Assembly (NCBI GenBank): GCA_025024175.1
Contig: QCXZ01000053.1
Coordinates: 4,402,001 to 4,466,000, forward strand
Length of the DNA: 64,000 nt
Reading direction: 5' to 3'
Source: Rhyzopertha dominica
Taxonomy: Eukaryota; Arthropoda; Insecta; Coleoptera; Bostrichidae
Shown in pieces: positions 11,451 to 23,139 of the stretch. Numbering within the stretch: position 1 is the stretch's first letter; each line of letters opens with the position of its first letter. The position numbers and the translations under genes were made by a program. The notes under the pieces are model-generated. The model was given only the letters and a program-made list of their open reading frames with translations, made no database searches and was not told the origin of the DNA.

Positions 11451-12031
11451 GTTGACTAAAGGACAATTACACGTGACAAATGGTTTTTAGTTACGTACTG
11501 AAGTCAGAAATGGTGCTGCGGCCTGTCTATACGAATAGGAAATAAGCAAAAGGAAATATAATAATTGAGAAAGGTATGGTGTAGGATGAAATGTATGCCG
11601 TGTTTAATGCACATATTATAGTGAACGAAATGAATGTTACCAGTTGAGTCAACTCATTTTAAGACACTTATCGGCAGTATTCTAATCTTAATCATTGTTT
11701 ACTAAACATACGTCTACACGTGTACCGGTTTAAGAACGCATAAGCTAAATTTATGGTTTCCCAAAGAGACTGCCAAAGCTGCGAAACCTTGAACTGTATC
11801 TGATACAAAAATAATACATGTGGTATCATCGATGGAAACTTACACCGAAGAAATGCGACAATGAGAAACAACACAATTATTCGAGTTATGACAGTCATGT
11901 GGAGGAAACCCAGACCTATAAATAAACATCACGAAGTTGAGGTCGAAGTTCGTTTACAAGTAGCGCAGCTTCATTCTTTCAATAGCGTAGTGATACAACC
12001 AACTTTCTATTTCCGCAAAATATCAACTTAC

Positions 12032-12068
12032 TTCGGCTGGCACATTCCATTGCCCCGTGGCGATCCAT
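12032..12068 (-). CDS. Candidate first coding exon, minus strand
   Basis: On the minus strand an ATG at 12068-12066 (context GGGGCTATGG) opens 12 codons (MDRHGAMECASR plus one base) that run into a perfect GTAAGT donor (rc of 12026-12031). The upstream side is the CpG-rich block at 12070-12480, which suits a promoter or 5' leader. A peptide this short carries no homology signal, and a donor next to a short open frame can arise by chance. Confidence 0.25.
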
Positions 12069-12480
12069 AGCCCCACCAGAATCCTCATACGTAAACAAAC
12101 ATTACGCACGTGCGGTCACGAAACGAACACACTCGAAAAGCCACCCCTCGCATCAACCCTCGTTCATTCACTCGTCATTGACAACCGATCACGTGCACAT
12201 TTCCCCTCATTTTCCGACACTGGACACAAATCGTTTTGTTGACCGTGTGCATAGCACCAAGTCAACGGAGTCCACTGCTCGTGTACGGCGTGTTTTCCCC
12301 CCGGCCCGCGTACCGCTCTGGTCTATGAGTGAACGTGATGAGCAGCTCCCCCCTCCAGAGGCTAACGTTGAGGCAGCTAACCACGTGTACAGTCCAAGCA
12401 ACAAGTGGCCGTCGCGGGGTTGGGATTATGAATTGACCGGCCACGTNGGTGTTGGTGGTCAATGGGTGGGTGAACGNGGG
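12060..12480. promoter_or_regulatory. CpG-rich block, possible promoter or leader
   Basis: Unlike its surroundings, this block is GC- and CpG-rich with few homopolymers and no recognised repeat. Bases 11918-11926 contain CTATAAATA on the plus strand, a TATA-like string. The block holds overlapping open frames on both strands (the longest 169 codons on plus from 12178), which is expected of GC-rich DNA and not by itself evidence of coding. Three ambiguous bases hinder reading. Confidence 0.3.
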
Positions 12481-12724
12481 GTTGGCATTTGCTTCCGGGA
12501 TTCCGGGGTTTTTTTGATGGATATGACGTGTCTGATTCTACGAGTGCATGTTTGTAGGAAGCAAACATCAAAATTCATCGCATGCAAGCATGAACAATTT
12601 ACTTTTGATAAGAAAACGGTCCCATTCGAGACCAACAAGATGGCGAAGAAACCCCCGGAAGAAACGTCATCTTCATTCCGATGCTAACGAACTAATCAAC
12701 TAAACAACAGTTTGCAATTAATAA

Positions 12725-12850
12725 GTAGCTTCCTAAGGGATCGACATCAGATTGTTAAAACAAAGGATGTAACATCTGAAAAAAATTAACAAGGGGTGTA
12801 CCACAAGGTTCCGTATTAGAACCGGTGCTTTTTCTATTGTACTATCGGTT
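12725..12850 (+). pseudogene. LINE reverse transcriptase scrap
   Basis: Reads DRHQIVK, then in a shifted frame KGVPQGSVLEPVLFLLY (about 12795-12840). The second piece is the highly conserved block of non-LTR reverse transcriptases just before the catalytic YADD box. Sequence on either side is unrelated, so only about 125 bases survive. Confidence 0.75.
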
Positions 12851-12859
12851 GCAATATTC

Positions 12860-14525
12860 ATGCAACAACATAACAAACAACCCTTTACACTCCAAATTTA
12901 GTACCTTCTTCCACCAAACGGGTAAGCACAGTATCCTTATTGAGCAACAATTCCCGATTTTATGCAACCCAACATTTGAATATCTGCAGAGTTCAATGAC
13001 AAGTAAGATCTACCCCCGAATCTACCTGTTTTTACGACTACCTACTTAATATAAACAGCCAGCTCAGGCGGTGCGGTGTAGCTGGAAATATGGAATTAGT
13101 GTTCCCAAATGGACAGATACAATGCTCATAGGCATAAAGGGTCGGCGTCGCGTCGTCGGCGTGAACAAGATCTAATATCAATAAGCAACCTTCTTTTGTA
13201 AAACATGTAGCAAGTTAATAAAACTTGAAATATCATGAAGTGTTATATTATTGCCATTCATTTAACACTGTGAAATTTGTCAACTGAAGTCATTGGGCAC
13301 GTTTTTCATCTCTATTTTATTTTAAGTCAAAATCATCTTTGTAATGAGAATCTAAAGCAATCATATTACCTTACTTTAAGGTCCATTAATTTTTAGACAC
13401 ATTGAATGATAGTAAGTCGTTTATTCATTTTTTTCAGGTATATTATACTAAATTGCACTACCTTAGCATACATGCAATAATAATATTTGAAAAAGAGGAG
13501 CAATGAGTTTACCAATTACAATTGATTTCAAGAAAATACGTGTTCTTGATAATTGTTTGACAAATTGGCACGTTAAAGTACTCTAATGTGGTGTATGTAT
13601 ACAGCGTCCATGTTTTTATGGGATAAGTAGAATTATTATGATCCGGTTATGCAGGGCAAATTATATTCATTTTAACAATTTGTAGATTGGATAATCGAAT
13701 ATTGACAAAATTTTAGATAGTTCAAAAAACTTTTACGGTATACTACATCTAGCAATACGACATACAGCGGAAATACAATAAAACGTTTTTAGGAATCGCT
13801 CGTAACCTATTTAATATAATTACATTTTGGAGGAGTAGCTTTTAAACACTTTCACCATCACGAAAATATTGTTATTATAAGAGTGAATGCTTCCAGCGCC
13901 CATCTTATGACACACAGCAAAACGTATATCAATCTATCGAACATTATCTACATCGTTTTCAAAATTTATAATCAAATTTTCATTAACATATGTGTAAACC
14001 CGATACATTTTAAAATTATATTTGCAGGGCAACAGGAGACAACCAGAAAGTTGAACAAGGGAGTGTAAAGTGATAATATAACTAATACTAAAGTTGTTCG
14101 TTTTAAGTTTTTCGTAGCATTACTTTGGCGCTTCTTGTTTGTTTATAGGAACTATCTCTTTGAAACATTTAATTTTGTATGGTACATTATATCGACCTTT
14201 ATAAAGCTAGTTTTTTTAATATAAAATTCGTTTTTTGAAGAGCAGCATTAACTGAATCCTATTTTACTGCAATTCACTTTTGTTTTCTATTTTATTTTGA
14301 AACAAAACATATTATTATGCCTTTAGTTAATAAAATAATAGTACTACTATCACTACCACTACTTCTACTACTACCACTACCAAAATTCACCACTTCTTCC
14401 ACTACTACTGCTTATAATATATGTTTTATGCAAATATCACACAACAAATTTGAAATCTAAAATATAAATATGAGAATTTTGTTAGTTATGCCTTTATTGG
14501 AAATATATTTATAATGCCTACGTTA
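12860..14525. other. No gene recognised; trinucleotide-rich tract at 14338-14412
   Basis: AT-rich DNA with short unrelated frames. Bases 14338-14412 are an imperfect ACT/ACC/TCT trinucleotide tract. I see no element ends. Confidence 0.5.
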
Positions 14526-14529
14526 AACG

Positions 14530-14775
14530 ACGTTTTCTGATGGTATTGGTTCATATCAATGATATTAAATTTCCATCTGTCAATGTAACGTTATTTGCGG
14601 ATGACAGTACCTTAACTAAAGTTTCTAATAATATTGATATTTCGAAGCAGGAGATACGCTACACACAGTTAGAGGCTCAGATGTGGTTTGAAAGTATGGA
14701 TCTACATTTAAACGAACGATGGACCAAAGCAATGATATTTTCTCTTCGTGATATTATTTTTGAAAATTCCCATGT
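14530..14775 (+). pseudogene. LINE reverse transcriptase fragment around the catalytic box
   Basis: The frame reads HINDIKF, then NVTLFADDSTLTKVS (about 14580-14625), the F/YADD catalytic box of non-LTR reverse transcriptases, then a region ending DLHLNE and KAMIFSL. The family's block here is usually NLN-KT--M-F. The fragment ends at an ATT microsatellite (14776-14803). The same frame stays open to 14995 (ending ENLGKKIDN), but that part is unrelated to a LINE and unidentified. FADD is a normal variant, so the catalytic residues are intact, but the element is a small relic. Confidence 0.8.
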
Positions 14776-14803
14776 GATATTATTATTATTATTATTATTA
14801 ATC
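14776..14803. repeat. (ATT)n microsatellite
   Basis: About nine ATT units directly joining the LINE relic to unrelated sequence. Confidence 0.95.
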
Positions 14804-15104
14804 TTCAATCTTTACGATTCACTTTTGAGAAGAGGATGCCCTTCACCCATTAAGGAAGCCAGTGACCTGTTACAGTTTCCCTATTCTTCAGTACAAACTA
14901 CTTTACAAAGAGGCACTGTGGAAAGGAAAAAGCGTGAAAAGAAGAGGATTTTTGCAAGAATCAATGAAAATTTGGGTAAGAAAATAGATAACTAACACAA
15001 ATTAGTTTAACGCTAACGTATTTTTAGGAAAACTTTCTAAAACTTTAAGTCACACAGTTAGATAAGGAGGCTTAAGCATCGTGTTCGGTGTGAAAAATTT
15101 TTTA

Positions 15105-16350
15105 TTATCTAGTGGGTCGCAAATTTATTTTGGCCACGGATCATAAGGCACTGTTATCCATTTTCGATCCTAAAAGAGGCATTCATACAGTGGTTGCTAG
15201 CAGACTTCAGCGTTAATCTTCCTTTAATTTTGGCATAAAGTTTGTTTAATCGAATAAAAATGTGGCCGACGCTCTTTCGCGATTACCACTAAGATAATGG
15301 TAGCGTGTCATTATCTGAATCCTACTTAAATTTAGTTAAAGAGCAATATCAAGTTCGAATTGACTGTAAAAAATTGGAAGTGGAAACCAGGCGAGATAGT
15401 GTTGAATAAAATTTTTATCTTTATCAGTAGTGGTTGGCCATGCAAGCTATATTTGAAGGCAAATTGCTCGAGTTTTATAAAAGAAAAGACAAATTATCGA
15501 CGAAACAAGGCTGCTAATGTTGGGGTTATCACATAATTTAGAGGCCAGATATTAAGGAAACTTCACGTAAATCATCTCGGCATTGTTAAGTTAAAATCTT
15601 TGGCTCGGTCTTATTTGTGGTGGCCGGGGCTGGATAAGGACTTGGAAAATTTAGTCAATTCGTGTCACTCTTGCTGTAAATTTAGCAGCAATCCTCCACT
15701 AAGCATATTGAAATCATGGCCTATCCCTGACGATGTTTGGTCGCGGTTACACATAGATTATTTAGGTCCAATAAATCGTTTTTATTTTCTCGTAATCGTA
15801 GATGCTAAATCTAAATGCGTCGAAGGTTTTCGTCTAAAAACTATAACCGCAGATTGACCATTTCTAAATTAAAAGAAGTTTGTTCCAGATTTGGATTGTG
15901 CAAAGAAATAGTATCTGATAACGCACATCAGTTCAAGTCCGAGATATTTCAAAATGTTTTGCATTCCAAGATGTAGATTAGATTCATTATTACCTAAAAC
16001 TGACGATATCATTGCCGATCATAATAATTAAAAAGCAAGCTGATAACTTTAAAGGCAAACGTTCTGTAAGTTTTAGTGTAGGTAATAAGAGTTTCAGTTA
16101 AGGATTTGAGGCTAAACAGTTCTCAAAAGTGGGTTAAAGCAGTTATTAAAGCTAAGCTAGGGGAGCAATCATACGAAGTTAAAACTCTAGATGACATGTT
16201 ATGGATTCGTCACTCAGATCAAATTTTGTGCGATTCTTCAGTTCCCTTTGTTTCTAGTTCAGCTTTAATAAACAAGGACAATGAACTCATGTCACAAATA
16301 AATCTTACACGGAAAAGTTATTTAAGATTGTTTTGTAGTGCGTTCTAATT
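15105..16350 (+). pseudogene. Ty3/Gypsy pol remnant: RNase H, integrase
   Basis: Bases 15113-15295 read ATDHKALLSIF, a shifted ASRLQR, and NVADALSRLPL, the RNase H end of Ty3/Gypsy pol. Bases 15600-15857 read YLWWPGLDKDLE, then NSCHSC (zinc-binding part of integrase), then WSRLHIDYLGPI with the catalytic D, and FLVIVDAKSK. After an indel comes GLCKEIVSDNAHQFKSEIF, the second catalytic D of the DDE integrase core (SDNG normally, here SDNA). The segment with the final catalytic E is missing. The last frame, to 16348, ends in a VKDLR and IRHSDQIL block typical of a Gypsy integrase C-terminus. Gag, protease and RT are absent. Confidence 0.85.
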
Positions 16351-16401
16351 TAATTATGTGATTATTTTTGAAATTTGATTCTAAAATTAGAAGTCGGGGT
16401 A

Positions 16402-16575
16402 TGTAGCGTATTGGTGTATGCCTGTGGTAAAAAAGGTGTGTTTTTATTATGTTCGTTTTTGCACGCGGCAGGCTTTTTCTGTAACAGTTCTGGGCACAGG
16501 AGATTTAATAAACAGTATGAAATAAATCGTTGAATTGATACGGTGTTTCTTTTTAAGCCCCGTAACGACACAACA
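16402..16575 (+). repeat. Candidate 3' LTR of the Gypsy element
   Basis: Right after the pol remnant, a purine-rich AGAAGTCGGGG (polypurine-tract-like) precedes TGTAGCGTATTGG. About 174 bases later CGTAACGACACAACA ends in CA. AATAAA-like strings lie inside at about 16508-16525. A TG...CA block after a polypurine tract is what a 3' LTR should look like. No matching 5' LTR is in the window, so the boundaries are provisional. Confidence 0.45.
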
Positions 16576-16619
16576 GGACGCCATCCCATTTAATGTTGAT
16601 GCGAGTAAACACCTTCGAC

Positions 16620-16715
16620 GTGGGGGTTATGTACAGTGCCCTGCAAGGTCGCCTGATTTAAAAACTATGAATTTCTTCTTTTAGGGATTCTAAAATCTCT
16701 AAAAGTATAATAATA
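16620..16715 (+). pseudogene. Short DDE transposase scrap
   Basis: One frame reads CPARSPDLKTMNFFF, a stop in place of tryptophan, then GF-NL. This is the WPARSPDLNPMDFFFWGFLKS-type block of Tc1/mariner DDE_3 transposases, preceding the last catalytic acidic residue. About 95 bases survive. The next bases, CACAGGGTGTTCC, resemble an ACAGGGTGT-type element terminus, which recurs at 39830 (ACAGGGTGTCCC). Confidence 0.6.
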
Positions 16716-16979
16716 CACAGGGTGTTCCATTTAAAATAATATACATACTTCGGATATAACCAGAAGTGAGTGGAGGATGTCAGTGTTATGCTCTGAGAGA
16801 CCTTACTTGATAAAGTTTATGTGCAAAACTTTAGCATGATCCAATCACATATTTTGATAAACTTCTAATAGGCTGCTTTTCGTGATGTATAGAACAAAAA
16901 CAAGGATATTATTTAAAGTGAAAATGAGAAATAAATATATTCATTATTTTTTTAGGTAAGAAACAATGTTCTAGAGCGG

Positions 16980-18345
16980 GCAACTTTTTATTCAAGAGTG
17001 AGCAATGCTTACACCTGACAGTAATGTTAAAAATTATGTACCCGAAGATCAAATCTTAATAAACGAAATCATAATCATACCACCTGAAGCTAAACAAATA
17101 GTTTTGAATGTTTATGAATACATCGCAAATGCAGAGGGATAAAGTGGGGCCATCGTAAAAGCCAGTAGAATGACCAAAATTTCATAATCAATTGAGAGAA
17201 ATATAACGCTGGTTCGTCGAAGGTTCTCAAAGATGATCGCGCAAATGATTTATGAGGCATACAAACATAATTGTGTATCGACAAATGAAGAACTACACGC
17301 GAAAACTAAAACTGTGCTAAAAATTAACTGCTGTAAGGCGAGTTTACGTAAATTTTTGAGAAAAATGGAGTTTTATTATAAGAAACTTAATAAACGCTAA
17401 GTGCTTATGGGATCTCCAGGAATTTCGGAATGGCGAGTAAATTACTTAAACCAAATTAAAAATTTCGAGATGAAGATAGACCAATCTTATAATTATGTCG
17501 ACGAAACTTGGTACGATACCCATGACACTGTGAAAAAATGTTAGTGCAGTAAGAGTAAAAAATGCGTGTTGATTGTACCAGTGTCACAAGGTAAAAAAGT
17601 GACGTTTTTTTGCTAATATCTTCTAAACAGTTTGCTGCACCGAAAGTTTATAAGAGCCAATAATACTCACAGTTATACTACTAATCACATACTAAAACGA
17701 AAAAAATATAAAAAAATAAAAATTTGCAAAAAGGGTATTTACCCCCCCCCCCCAATTTCGCCCCCTTCCCGATATCCTACTTACCCCACAAACAATAGGT
17801 CGCTTTGGGTAGTTGAGATTTATACGTTAGACAAATTTCAAGTTCATATATTAAGTCCTTCGAAAGTTATCGTGTATACAAACAAAACCACAGACACACA
17901 GACAAGAGATTTGTTTTTGCTCAAATTTTGGTTTTTTGCGTTTTCAACCATTTTAAAGAGAATGAGCAAATAAAAATTTTTTTCGCGATACAAAATAATG
18001 ATTATTCTAAATGCGGGATCTAAAACCAGATGGGTGAAAAATGCATTATTTCTGTTAAAAATATAAAGGACACAAAAGTAGATTACTATGAAAGTGTGAC
18101 GGCTCAAGTTTTTGAAAATTGGTTTTAGAATAAACTTTTTATTAGACAATGCGTATAATTTTTCTCAGATTGAAAAAATCCCAAATACGTCTTTAAATAA
18201 AGAAGACATCAAATATTTTCTTTTAAAACATGACTTATATGTTGATGAATGTTATGCAAAGAAAAAACTCTTGGAGGTTCTAAAAACAAAATGTTTTGAT
18301 AAAGCATTCCGCATTAATAGTTTGGCTTAAGTGCATGGACACACA
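16980..18345 (+). mobile_element. TcA family Tc1-like element, copy 2, split by an insertion
   Basis: The longest TcA copy. The N-terminal part (17085-17300) reads PPEAKQIVLNVYEYI, then SGAIVKASRMT, a helix-turn-helix region. Then come EELHAKTK, the blocks around 17400-17500, and YVDETWYDTHDT (about 17500-17535) with the first catalytic D. KCVLIVPVSQGK follows, then about 0.4 kb of unrelated DNA, then IILNAGSKTRWVKNALF and the second catalytic D block (LLDNAYN, about 18135). The frame stays open through a lysine-rich stretch ending CFDKAFRINSLA at 18330. The final catalytic E region is missing. Stops at several points. Cut-and-paste transposase in origin. Confidence 0.8.
17590..17992. mobile_element. 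Insertion of unknown class inside the TcA copy
   Basis: Comparison with copy 1 at 4870-4900 shows that GGTAAAA and AATTATTCTA are adjacent there but about 400 bases apart here. The inserted DNA starts near GTGACGTTTTTTTGC, holds a C12 run at 17742-17753, and ends with GTTATCGTGTATACAAACA, an ACAGACACACAGACA-type stretch and further AT-rich bases. It has no coding capacity that I recognise. It may be a non-autonomous element; no clear target duplication or inverted repeats are visible. Confidence 0.5.
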
Positions 18346-18349
18346 TTTT

Positions 18350-20455
18350 ACACGTACAATTTAATCAATCCAATTGCGATGATTGTAAGGAGGCAAAATA
18401 CTCACCAAATTTAGTGATAGCCCCATACAAAATATCCAAGAACGTATAGTGCTAGAATATGACAGAACAGATTCTACAGTACCAATAAATCAACAAACAT
18501 AGATTTATTTGTTCTTTTAATTTAGAAAGCGTCCGAGAAAGGTATGAGTTCAAAGGTTGCACTTTGAGTATGAAGTATGAAAAATAATGATTATTTGCGT
18601 ATCCAATTATGAAAATAATAATTGTATTTGACTAACACATTTTTTATTGCAAATTAAGTCAAAAATGGACGATTTTGACGTAGGTACACCTTCTTAGGAA
18701 TCTTTAGCTATTAATTTAATAATATCCGGTAAACTAAGAAGCATATATGTATCGATGTATGTTAGGAAGTTGAATTGGTGCAAAAAGGCAGCCAGGTTCT
18801 GTTAGTATACTTCGAAACAACAAAATATTATAACGCGTCCAATGGAGAATTACATTTATGTCAAGAGAAACAAATAAAACCTAACCTACGTTGTAGACGA
18901 AGACTTTTTTTATAATTTTATGTTTATAAGGATGATGCCAATCCTTACGTTTATGTTTTACACGTCTTCTTACACACTTGTATTTTATTATATTGTTTCC
19001 ATTCACGATAATTCGGCATTATTCCAGGGAAAGAAATTCTTATAAGTTTAACACATAGACATATAATGCGAATATCAACCGATAAATTTTGCAACCTTTA
19101 TGAGAAACATTTAATTTAGATATGACCAGATGAGTCACACTTACTGAATTATAAAATATTGCAATACTAATGAATAAAATGAATTAAACTTGCGCAACAA
19201 CATTATAAAGGCTTGCAAAACTCGTTGAATTCGCTTGATCTTCAAGCCTTTCCACATCATCTAAGCAAAAGGAAATCAAATACTGTTGGAGACGACAGGT
19301 TGATGATCCTAGACGTCTGCCTTTCTAACTATACTTGATTGCTACCGGTCTTAAATAACAGGTGATCGAGGATCGACAGAAGTTGTTTTATTTCTCGGTG
19401 CTGTCTCTTGCACAGAACCGGTACACATATGTGGATGGCGCCACACAGAATAACGTTTAATGCGTATACACATGAAGATGTGAACAAATAGCATTTATTA
19501 TAATACATAAATCAATTTAAAGGCAGATAAATAAATCTTTAGCGATTACGCTTTGATATCCTTTTATTCATTTATTTTAATGAAGCTGCTGATATATTAC
19601 AGTATTTGAGCAGGAATAATAAACAACGGCTTTGATTAAGCTACATGAAGTCACAATACAGCCCGTATCGTATTATTGTCTTTTAATTTTCGAAAATATG
19701 TCGCTAGAGTACACCAAGAGCCATCTATGGAGGAAGCGTATAGCTACACAAATCGCGTGTTTACAATTTACAGAGCGTGTCTTATTGCCTACTCTAAAAA
19801 CTAATAAAAATATAGTCATGTCCGAAAACAAGAAAAACCATATTAAAAAACTCGAAATCTGCAGTGCATGTGGATGATTCCAATATAGTAAAGTAATTAA
19901 TCACTGCATACAATTAAAAATTTAAAAGTAGCGAAGGTGTTACGTAATTTCGCATTAGTTATTTGTACTGACAGCAAGAGGGCGGTACACGTACCGTCAT
20001 ATTAAAATCAAGATTCCAACGATTTTAATTCCTTGATTTTTATAAATTAAATCGCTGATTTAAATCAAAAACCAAGCCGAATCAAAATTCCTAAAATGGT
20101 TTATTTTATACCAAAATAAGTAATAAAAACTTAAGTAGGAAGAAAACCAACATATTTTTTCTCCGTATCTAGCCCGTTTTTCAGTTTTGAATGGACTACA
20201 CAAATGTTGATATCATCCTTCAGCTTGAGAAGCAATGTCTGTTATAAATTGCATTATCATTTGTAAACTATCAGGAATATCTTTTTTTGTTGGAAACACT
20301 CCACACAAATAACGTTATTTAAAACCTGTTCTTCAAATATCGTTGCTTGAAATGGGAGGGTTATAGCCAGAAGTTTAATTTTGAGCGGCAATAAAGCAGC
20401 TGTTAGTAACAAAATGAAAAAATTTTTCGCCCACTGCTTTCGCTCGTCCGTTGTT
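18350..20455. other. No gene recognised
   Basis: AT-rich DNA without identifiable coding, splice-flanked exon or element end. Short plus-strand frames (for example 19632-19877) have no recognisable motif. Confidence 0.5.
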
Positions 20456-20460
20456 TTGTA

Positions 20461-21583
20461 AAGGGTCGCTACAAAGTTGGAACCAGCAGGATATTTCAAG
20501 TTCTGTTAGACCGATTTTTCTGAAATTGTGCATGGGCCTATGGGTAGTCGAAATGCATTTTCTTGATTTTTTTAAACTCCATTTCAGTTCTCGTTTCCTA
20601 GCTATGGGCGCAAGTTGCATTTTTTAATGCGAGGAGTGGTAAAAGGCACATAATTTATTGTTTGCGAGTTGAGAAAAATGTGATAACAAACTTAGGTCTT
20701 GCAAAAAACTTCGGGATAAAATCATATTCGTTATCGCTAGGGAAGAACAAAAACTCCAGGTGTCTACATTTTCCTCGTGACTGGTAATAATTTTCATTCA
20801 CTTTGTTATTTGCAATCGCATTGCCTCAACTAAGTGAACATGATCGCATCGAAATCTTGATGATGATTGGTTATGGAGATAGAAGTTATTCGGAAGTAGT
20901 TGCACTCTACAATACAACAATTCTCTTTTTTCATCGATGGAAATTTGAATGCGATCAAGTATTTACAGCTCTTGCGCGAACACATTATACCAGAACTTAT
21001 TCGCCTGATCCGTCCTTCTGAACAGATATGTTTTCAGCAAGATGGTGCACCGCCCCATTTTGCAGTCAATAGAATACCCAGCACGTTCCCCTGATCTGAC
21101 GCCGCTTGATTTTCTCCTGTGGGGGTATCTGAAAAGTCGTATTTACACTGATCGGCCACATAATGCTGAAGATGTAAAAGGACGAATCAGAGCAAAAATT
21201 CAGAACTTACCTCCAAATATGCTACAAAGAACATTAGAAAACTTTTACTGCATTACTGCCACGAAGTAAATGGGGAACATTTTGAGCATCTACTGTAATG
21301 TAAATCTGAAAACATAGTGTTTTTTCACGGAATCAGGTTATTCTTCTTTACTTTTTGGGTACCCGATACGCAATAAATTGATCAAACTAGAAGAAAATTA
21401 TCACCAGTCAAGGAAAAATACCTGGCTTTTTTGTCCATATTAGCGATAAAGAAAATTGTTTTCATTCTTTACATTCTTTATCAGGCTCAATTATTGTATT
21501 TACACTTTTCTCAACTCAGAAGCAATAAATTGTACAAGTGTAATACATTTTTGAAATCAGGATAAAATATCCTTTTCAACCAA
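20461..21583 (+). mobile_element. Family C Tc1/mariner-type element, copy 1 (internally deleted)
   Basis: The left end (20461-20700) matches the terminal inverted repeat of copy 2 (33.5-34.7 kb): GGTCGCTACAAAGTTGGAACC then CAGGATATTTCA. Coding starts near 20820 with PQLSEHDRIEILMMIGYGD, then a short gap jumps to FFIDGNLNA, QQDGAPPHFAVN (second catalytic D) and YPARSPDLTPLDFLLWGYLKS (third D, about 21065-21130), ending TLENFYCI near 21262. Most of the helix-turn-helix and the first catalytic D are deleted and two frames are used. The right arm (21360-21583) again matches the inverted repeat but is cut short of the tip. Confidence 0.8.
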
Positions 21584-21589
21584 ACAAAC

Positions 21590-22165
21590 GCTTTTACATT
21601 TTGTATCTGAGTAAGAAACAGTAATTTTCATTAACAGGATTTGGACAAAACTCATTTGTCGCTCGATAAACCTCTGCTGCTGTTTGGGGGAGATGTTAAA
21701 AACTTCATATAGAGGTGTAAAATTTAAAAAATGCTATACCTATTTAATATGCATAAGTCGGTTTCATAGATATTTTCCTACAACTATATCTGCTTCCCTA
21801 AAAAACTTTGCCCACCTTTCTCTTGTTTCCTTCATGTTTTATAACAAATCAATGATCGGCATTCGTTGATATTTTTGCCTTCTTCAAGTCTTAATATCTA
21901 TTTCTAATTTCTTTATTAAACGTTGTCCCTAAATTTTGGCGCCACCTTTAAATGTCCGGATAATGTATAAAAAAAGATATCCACGTAGACTCGGTTTACG
22001 AAATGCCTCACGAATCAGATGGAATTGGGTATTTGCCATGTATTTATATTTTATTAAATTGCATATTAATAGGTAGCATCTAATCCACAAAACGGCTGTG
22101 ACAGCTTATAAATTCGAAAAAATTTATCGTAAGGTGTATTTTTAATATTAAAAATGTGAACATTT
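21590..22165. other. No gene recognised
   Basis: AT-rich, without recognisable features. Confidence 0.5.
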
Positions 22166-22171
22166 AAAAAG

Positions 22172-23133
22172 ACCGCCAAAACGCGAACATATTGGCCGTG
22201 ACGTCAGGTGTCTTGTAAAAAGCCGCTTGTTTACATCTGGAGTCAGCACGTCACGCGTCAGCCTCAGCCCGNAAATTTATCAGTTTATGGTTTGCGTTCA
22301 TTTTGTGACAAGAGAATTAAAATACGCCAAGAAAAAGTGAAATACTTATGAGTTATGTTCATTGTTGTGGAATTTGGTTCAATGCGGCGGAGATGAGGAA
22401 CGTAAAAGCAACAGCATAAGTGAATTTTTTATCAAATTAACGTAGCACTGATAATTTGATCAGCAGTGGGTTGTCGGAAACATACTATTTGTAAACATAA
22501 AAATGTAAGAATAAAAAATGTACCCTAAACTTGACATTTATTGTAGTGGTCAGAATAAATATCAATTGTCATTTATTTTCGGGGCTCTTGCGCCTCGTTT
22601 CCGGTCTGGCTAATAGTCGAATATATGGGGAACAACGTCGTTCTTTATTATAACATTTCCCTATATAACTTAAAACGCATATACTTTTTCATATCCTCTT
22701 CAAGCTATGACAGAATGGAAACTGAATGGTAAACACTTATAACCCCAAAAAGAATAATAAAACTTACAGTAAGAATTAATATGATCTTCACAACAGAAAA
22801 ACAAACGTATGGGGGCCTTAAACAACTTTTTCATACCTTGATAATCTCGAGGAACGGTTACAAAAAATTTGTTAGCTGTACTGACTGAAGTACTTTTATA
22901 ACCATGTACAAAACAACATTTGTTTTGTTTTCCATACATAATAGATGCTTGTAAAACTACACAAATCACTTTTTGGTGCGACCTCTTACACCGTCCTTTC
23001 AAAAACACCACACAAAAGCTTCTCCAATACAAGAATGATACTACACCATTAAACACAGCACGCTCCTCGGTAATGTTTACATGACACTTGACGTCACGAG
23101 TTGAATAATTTTGGATAGAAGCGTTTTGGCGGT
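22172..23133 (-). mobile_element. Non-autonomous P-like element with terminal inverted repeats
   Basis: Left end ACCGCCAAAACGC (22172-22184) and right end GCGTTTTGGCGGT (23121-23133) are perfect 13-base inverted repeats. Similarity continues inward: GTGACGTCAGGTGTC on the left against the complement GTGACGTCAAGTGTC on the right, then GTTTACAT-like strings. The 962-bp unit holds a THAP-type exon on the minus strand near its right end and no catalytic domain. Inverted repeats plus a 5' THAP exon is the arrangement of P elements, so this is probably an internally deleted member. No 8-bp target duplication is obvious. One ambiguous base lies at 22272. Confidence 0.6.
22768..22939 (-). pseudogene. 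THAP-domain exon of the P-like element
   Basis: The ATG at 22939-22937 starts MYGKQNKCC, then KFFVTVPRD, KKLFKA and CCEDHIN, the layout of a THAP zinc-coordinating DNA-binding domain (C, basic region, F-x-F/V-P, then C-x2-H as CEDH). The second zinc cysteine, usually at CVPGC, appears as tyrosine (CFVHGY), so metal binding is doubtful. The AVPxA-type end is not seen. The exon stops in a good GTAAGT donor (rc of 22762-22767) after the codons for N-S-Y. The frame is also open upstream to 23056 without an ATG in better context. No downstream exon was found, in line with an internal deletion. Confidence 0.65.
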
Positions 23134-23139
23134 GACAGC

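Noticed and set aside
12178..12687. 169-codon plus-strand open frame
   Set aside because: Lies in the CpG-rich block where stops are rare, has overlapping frames on both strands, ambiguous bases and no motif.
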